Assembly: GCA_015064665.1 (NCBI GenBank)
Contig: SVRU01000096.1
Span: 1 to 8,103, forward strand
DNA: 8,103 nucleotides
From: Oscillospiraceae bacterium
GTDB lineage: Bacteria > Bacillota_A > Clostridia > Oscillospirales > CAG-272
Direction: 5' to 3'
Positions 6,080 to 8,103 of the stretch are shown one piece after another (the stretch's first letter is position 1; every line of letters begins with the position of its first letter). Both the position numbers and the translations under genes were made by a program. Below the pieces are notes generated by a model. That model did no database searches and was not told where the DNA came from. It saw nothing but the letters and a program-made list of their open reading frames with translations.

Positions 6080-6613
6080 TTATGCAACCGTTTCAGTAAC
6101 TACCGTACGGGAGTTGTAGAAGCGCAAAAGCTTGAGCGCAGAAGCGGTAGCAACAAAGTAAATCACGCATTTTTTGCCATGACTGTCGGTGTAAAGCGCA
6201 GCGTAAACGTCTCGAGCCTTCACGCTCGGAACGGCAGAATAGACGCGAGCGGGAGAAAACTCGCGGATTTTATCCTCAAGTTCAGCCTTCGGAGCTATTG
6301 CTTCAGCGGAGGAAACCGTAAACTTTGTTTTTTCGGACTTGTTTTTTTTGCCGTAGAAAACGAAAAAGGTGAAGGTTCCTTTTTCAATAAAATAGCGGTA
6401 ATCGGGCTTGGTATATCTCCAAGTAAAATGGCAAAGAATCCAAAGCCAGATGGGCGTTATTGCAAAAAGGGGAATGATTCTTATAATATAAAGAAAGATA
6501 AAATAAGCGGAAACAAGCAAAATATAGCCCAGAAGGACGACAATTTTAAGTAATTTCCACTTGCCCTCTGCTTTTTGTTCCGCGCCGTATTCGTAGGTAT
6601 TGAAATCATCCAT
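6080..6613 (-). CDS. small two-helix membrane protein (DUF6106-like)
   Basis: A 177-residue protein with two hydrophobic segments near the N-terminus (about 21-44 and 46-64), joined by a very short turn (around R45), then a soluble C-terminal domain of about 110 residues, predicted to lie in the cytoplasm because the basic WRYTKPDYR follows helix 2. The segment after the helices (DYRYFIEKGTFTFFVFYGKK, followed by a strand and SSAEAIAPKAE) is like small Clostridia proteins annotated DUF6106, but that is from memory and uncertain. GGAGAGA at 6621-6627 supports the ATG. It is first in a four-gene operon and reads directly into the methyltransferase-fold gene. No catalytic motif is visible; a scaffold or sensor role would be a guess. 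Confidence 0.7.
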   Translation of the reverse strand: MDDFNTYEYGAEQKAEGKWKLLKIVVLLGYILLVSAYFIFLYIIRIIPLFAITPIWLWILCHFTWRYTKPDYRYFIEKGTFTFFVFYGKKNKSEKTKFTVSSAEAIAPKAELEDKIREFSPARVYSAVPSVKARDVYAALYTDSHGKKCVIYFVATASALKLLRFYNSRTVVTETVA

Positions 6614-6644
6614 TGTTGTATCTCTCCATGTTTTTTATAAAAAT

Positions 6645-6673
6645 ATTATAGCATTATTGATTTGCCGTGTCAA
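6645..6673 (-). promoter_or_regulatory. consensus sigma-A promoter of the 6613-3295 operon
   Basis: On the minus strand, TTGACA (6668-6673), an exactly 17-bp spacer, and TATAAT (6645-6650) preceded by TGC, an extended -10. Both hexamers match consensus perfectly. Transcription should start near 6638, about 25 nt before the ATG at 6613. Such a promoter suggests strong constitutive expression unless it is repressed. Confidence 0.85.
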
Positions 6674-6699
6674 GTAATATTTTTGTTTGCCAAAACGTA

Positions 6700-6728
6700 T
6701 TTACTTTTGATCTGTATTGTGGTAAAAT
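6700..6728 (+). promoter_or_regulatory. promoter of the DUF362 gene
   Basis: TTTACT (6700-6705), 17-bp spacer, TAAAAT (6723-6728) preceded by TGG (extended -10). The start point would be near 6735, giving a leader of about 20 nt that holds the ribosome binding site. It is divergent from the consensus minus-strand promoter; the two -35 boxes are 26 bp apart. Confidence 0.65.
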
Positions 6729-6745
6729 AAATTCAGAATTTAATC

Positions 6746-6751
6746 GGAGGT
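6746..6751 (+). promoter_or_regulatory. ribosome binding site of the DUF362 gene
   Basis: GGAGGT lies 4-5 nt before the ATG at 6756. It decides the start: the in-frame GTG at 6750-6752 is part of this site, so initiation is at 6756. Confidence 0.75.
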
Positions 6752-6755
6752 GTTT

Positions 6756-7949
6756 ATGGACGTTCTTTCGGAATATTATTTTCCAACCGATCCGGTTGCT
6801 ATCGTTCCGCTTGAAGAATACAGTGAAGAGGGGGCCCGTGTCGCAATAAAGTCACTTCTTGACGGTATCGGAGGGCTTGAATTTGTAAATAAAGGTATGC
6901 GTGTAGTTATAAAAGCAAATCTTGTTTCGGCGATGAAGCCGGATGCTGCGGCAACGACTCACCCGATGCTTATTTCGGCTTTGTGTGAGATGCTCGTCGA
7001 GCGCGGGGCAACCGTCGTTGTAGGAGACAGCCCCGGCGGTCTTTACAATTCGGCATTCGTCGGCAGAGTTTATAACGCAACAGGCATGAAGGCAGCGGAG
7101 AAGGCGGGCGCAAAGCTTAACGCGGATTTTTCCGAGCTGCGCGCTGAATTTCCAAAAGGCAAGGTGCTGCGGGATTTCGTTTATACGGGATATCTTAAGG
7201 ATGCTGACGTAATAATTAATTTCTGCAAGCTTAAAAGCCACGGAATGATGGGAATGTCGTGCGCGGCAAAGAATATGTTTGGCGCAATTCCCGGAGTCAT
7301 AAAGCCCGAATATCATTTTCGCTTTCCGAAATACGAGGATTTTGCCGATATGATAGTCGACCTTGACGAGTATTTTCATCCCGTGATTTCAATAGCCGAT
7401 GCAGTTGTCGGCATGGAGGGAAACGGACCGACGGCAGGTGTGCCGCGTAAAATGGGGTTCCTTCTCGCCTCACGCTCTCCGCATACGCTTGATATGGTTG
7501 CGGCTAATCTTATTGGATTTAAGAGAGAGGAATTGCCTATTCTCGACGCTGCATACCGAAGGGGGCTTATACCCGACAAGGTAGAGGACGTAAAAATAAT
7601 CGGCTCAATCCAAGGTCTTCGCGTTGACGGCTTTGAACGAGTCGTGGAGCGCCGTTCGCTTGAATTTTCGGGAGACGGAAAAAATATTTTCAAGAGAACG
7701 TTTTCAAAAATTGCCGCAGCGCTCTTGCGCACGCGCCCGTATCTGAAGTCCGACGCTTGCGTCGGATGCGGCGTGTGTGAAGGGGTGTGCCCGGCTAAAG
7801 CGATAGTGATAAAAAATAAAAAGGCAAAAATTAATCGCAAAAGCTGTATCAGATGCTTCTGCTGTCAGGAGTTTTGCCCCAAAAGTGCGCTCAAGGTTAA
7901 GCGTACCTTTATAGCAAATATGTTTCACCGTGAAAAAAATAACGGTTAA
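6756..7949 (+). CDS. DUF362 domain protein with C-terminal 2x[4Fe-4S] ferredoxin domain
   Basis: A 397-residue protein started at the ATG at 6756. Residues from about 15 to 300 form a DUF362 domain (PF04015-type): VVIKANLV near 50, the THPMLISALCEMLVERGATV stretch followed by GDSPGG, DVIINFCKLKSHGMMGMSCA with AAKNMFGAIPG, and ISIADAVVGMEGNGP. The C-terminus carries two ferredoxin cluster motifs, C335-C338-C341-C345-P and C364-C367-C370-C374-P, with one extra cysteine at 369; this fits two [4Fe-4S] clusters. It has no signal peptide. DUF362-ferredoxin proteins are widespread in anaerobes and are thought to take part in electron transfer; no specific reaction is established. It is divergent from the 6613-3295 operon and is followed 28 bp later by an IS end, with no strong terminator of its own. 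Confidence 0.9.
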   Translation: MDVLSEYYFPTDPVAIVPLEEYSEEGARVAIKSLLDGIGGLEFVNKGMRVVIKANLVSAMKPDAAATTHPMLISALCEMLVERGATVVVGDSPGGLYNSAFVGRVYNATGMKAAEKAGAKLNADFSELRAEFPKGKVLRDFVYTGYLKDADVIINFCKLKSHGMMGMSCAAKNMFGAIPGVIKPEYHFRFPKYEDFADMIVDLDEYFHPVISIADAVVGMEGNGPTAGVPRKMGFLLASRSPHTLDMVAANLIGFKREELPILDAAYRRGLIPDKVEDVKIIGSIQGLRVDGFERVVERRSLEFSGDGKNIFKRTFSKIAAALLRTRPYLKSDACVGCGVCEGVCPAKAIVIKNKKAKINRKSCIRCFCCQEFCPKSALKVKRTFIANMFHREKNNG

Positions 7950-7979
7950 AATAAAAAGGCTTTGCTTTTGATGAAATGA

Positions 7980-7985
7980 TATAAT
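7980..7985 (+). promoter_or_regulatory. candidate -10 element at the IS left tip
   Basis: TATAAT preceded by TGA, an extended -10, three bases inside the suggested IS tip. No matching -35 is seen in the flank at 16-18 bp upstream. In IS3-family circles a junction promoter forms from a -35 in the right end and a -10 in the left end, which would fit. Confidence 0.4.
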
Positions 7986-8045
7986 CCCCTTAAAGTAGAC
8001 ACTTGAAAAAACAAAAAGTATTCAAGACTACTTTAAGGGGGTTAT
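7981..8045 (+). terminator. long hairpin in the IS leader, over the transposase ribosome binding site
   Basis: The arms 7981-7998 and 8028-8045 pair over 18 positions with one G-U; an inner 6-bp stem CTTGAA (8002-8007) and TTCAAG (8021-8026) extends it. The plus strand after the stem is T-rich (TTTT then ATG). It may terminate read-through from the DUF362 gene, and it masks the SD-like AAGGGGG at 8035-8041. Confidence 0.65.
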
Positions 8046-8049
8046 TTTT

Positions 8050-8103
8050 ATGCGAAGGAAATCGCGCAAGAACAAGAAATACAGTATTGAATTGAAAGTG
8101 CAA
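8050..8103 (+). CDS. IS3-family transposase OrfA-like, N-terminus only (cut by window edge)
   Basis: Eighteen codons without a stop run to the window edge. They begin with a strongly basic start and the segment KKYSIELKVQ, which is like the beginning of the helix-turn-helix of IS3-group (IS150-like) OrfA proteins ('KYS.ELKL.AV...'). It would bind the element's ends, with the DDE catalytic domain encoded downstream. The ATG at 8050 is preceded by AAGGGGG with 8 nt spacing, and that site lies in the right arm of the leader hairpin. Only a short stretch is visible, so subgroup and integrity cannot be judged. Confidence 0.65.
   Translation, partial: MRRKSRKNKKYSIELKVQ

Larger units (their letters stand above)
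7977..8103 (+). mobile_element. left end of an IS3-like insertion sequence (partial)
   Basis: The element continues past the window edge. Evidence is the transposase start at 8050 together with an unusual inverted-repeat leader, AAAGTAGACACTTGAAAA, which I recall from ends of IS3-group elements in Firmicutes. The tip is placed at the TG at 7977 because IS3 ends start with TG, but this is a guess: neither the right end nor a target duplication is visible. Confidence 0.5.

Noticed and set aside
6750..6755. GTG start at 6750 for the DUF362 gene
   Set aside because: It overlaps GGAGGT, the ribosome binding site of the ATG at 6756.
6852..7379. 175-codon open frame on the minus strand inside the DUF362 gene
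   Set aside because: Antisense shadow; the plus-strand DUF362 frame has domain signatures, a promoter and a ribosome binding site.

Overview
The window looks like a chromosomal segment of a low-to-mid GC Firmicute, probably an uncultured gut-type Clostridia or Oscillospiraceae relative. The reasons are strong AGGAGG-type ribosome binding sites, classic sigma-A promoters (three with an extended -10 TGn), protein families common in that group (DUF4416, NAT_N/GNAT_C-like acyltransferase, DUF362-ferredoxin, a DUF6106-like membrane protein), and an IS3-type transposase start. This placement is by family composition only; there is no rRNA or other marker gene.

Layout. (1) Positions 1-3108, minus strand: a tandem array of four creatininase-superfamily (PF02633-type) amidohydrolases, transcribed right to left as one apparent operon. 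Three are complete (296-297 aa) and the fourth is cut by the left edge. All visible copies keep the EKHGQHLPVGxD metal motif, and the complete ones also keep HGGN and the later H...E motif. The two leftmost copies share a 112-bp stretch with no mismatch inside otherwise diverged DNA. (2) 3109-3294: the array's promoter (TTTACA-17-TATTAT) with a perfect 20-bp palindrome upstream and a degenerate copy of it lying on the spacer and -35, then the terminator of the next operon. (3) 3295-6613, minus strand: a compact four-gene operon, in transcription order a DUF6106-like two-helix membrane protein, a SAM-methyltransferase-fold protein, a DUF4416 protein and a NAT_N/GNAT_C-like acyltransferase. Its promoter is an exact consensus TTGACA-17-TATAAT. 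(4) 6756-7949, plus strand: a divergent DUF362 protein with a C-terminal 2x[4Fe-4S] ferredoxin domain. (5) 7977-8103: the left end of an IS3-like insertion sequence, with a long hairpin over the transposase ribosome binding site and the first 18 transposase codons.

How it fits together. The creatininase array is the most distinctive part: four paralogous metal-dependent amidohydrolases with no transporter or other enzyme between them, under what may be a dedicated operator. The substrate cannot be read from sequence; the HGGN form of the motif differs from true creatininase (HYE), so creatinine breakdown should not be assumed. The middle operon consists of families without a settled biochemical role. 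The IS end shows an arrangement that could silence transposase translation on read-through transcripts from the DUF362 gene and allow it on transcripts started at a -10 element near the IS tip.

Start sites were revised for three genes (array gene 1 to 3108, DUF4416 to 5082, DUF362 to 6756). No gap between genes exceeds 300 bases. No tRNA, rRNA or CRISPR array was seen.
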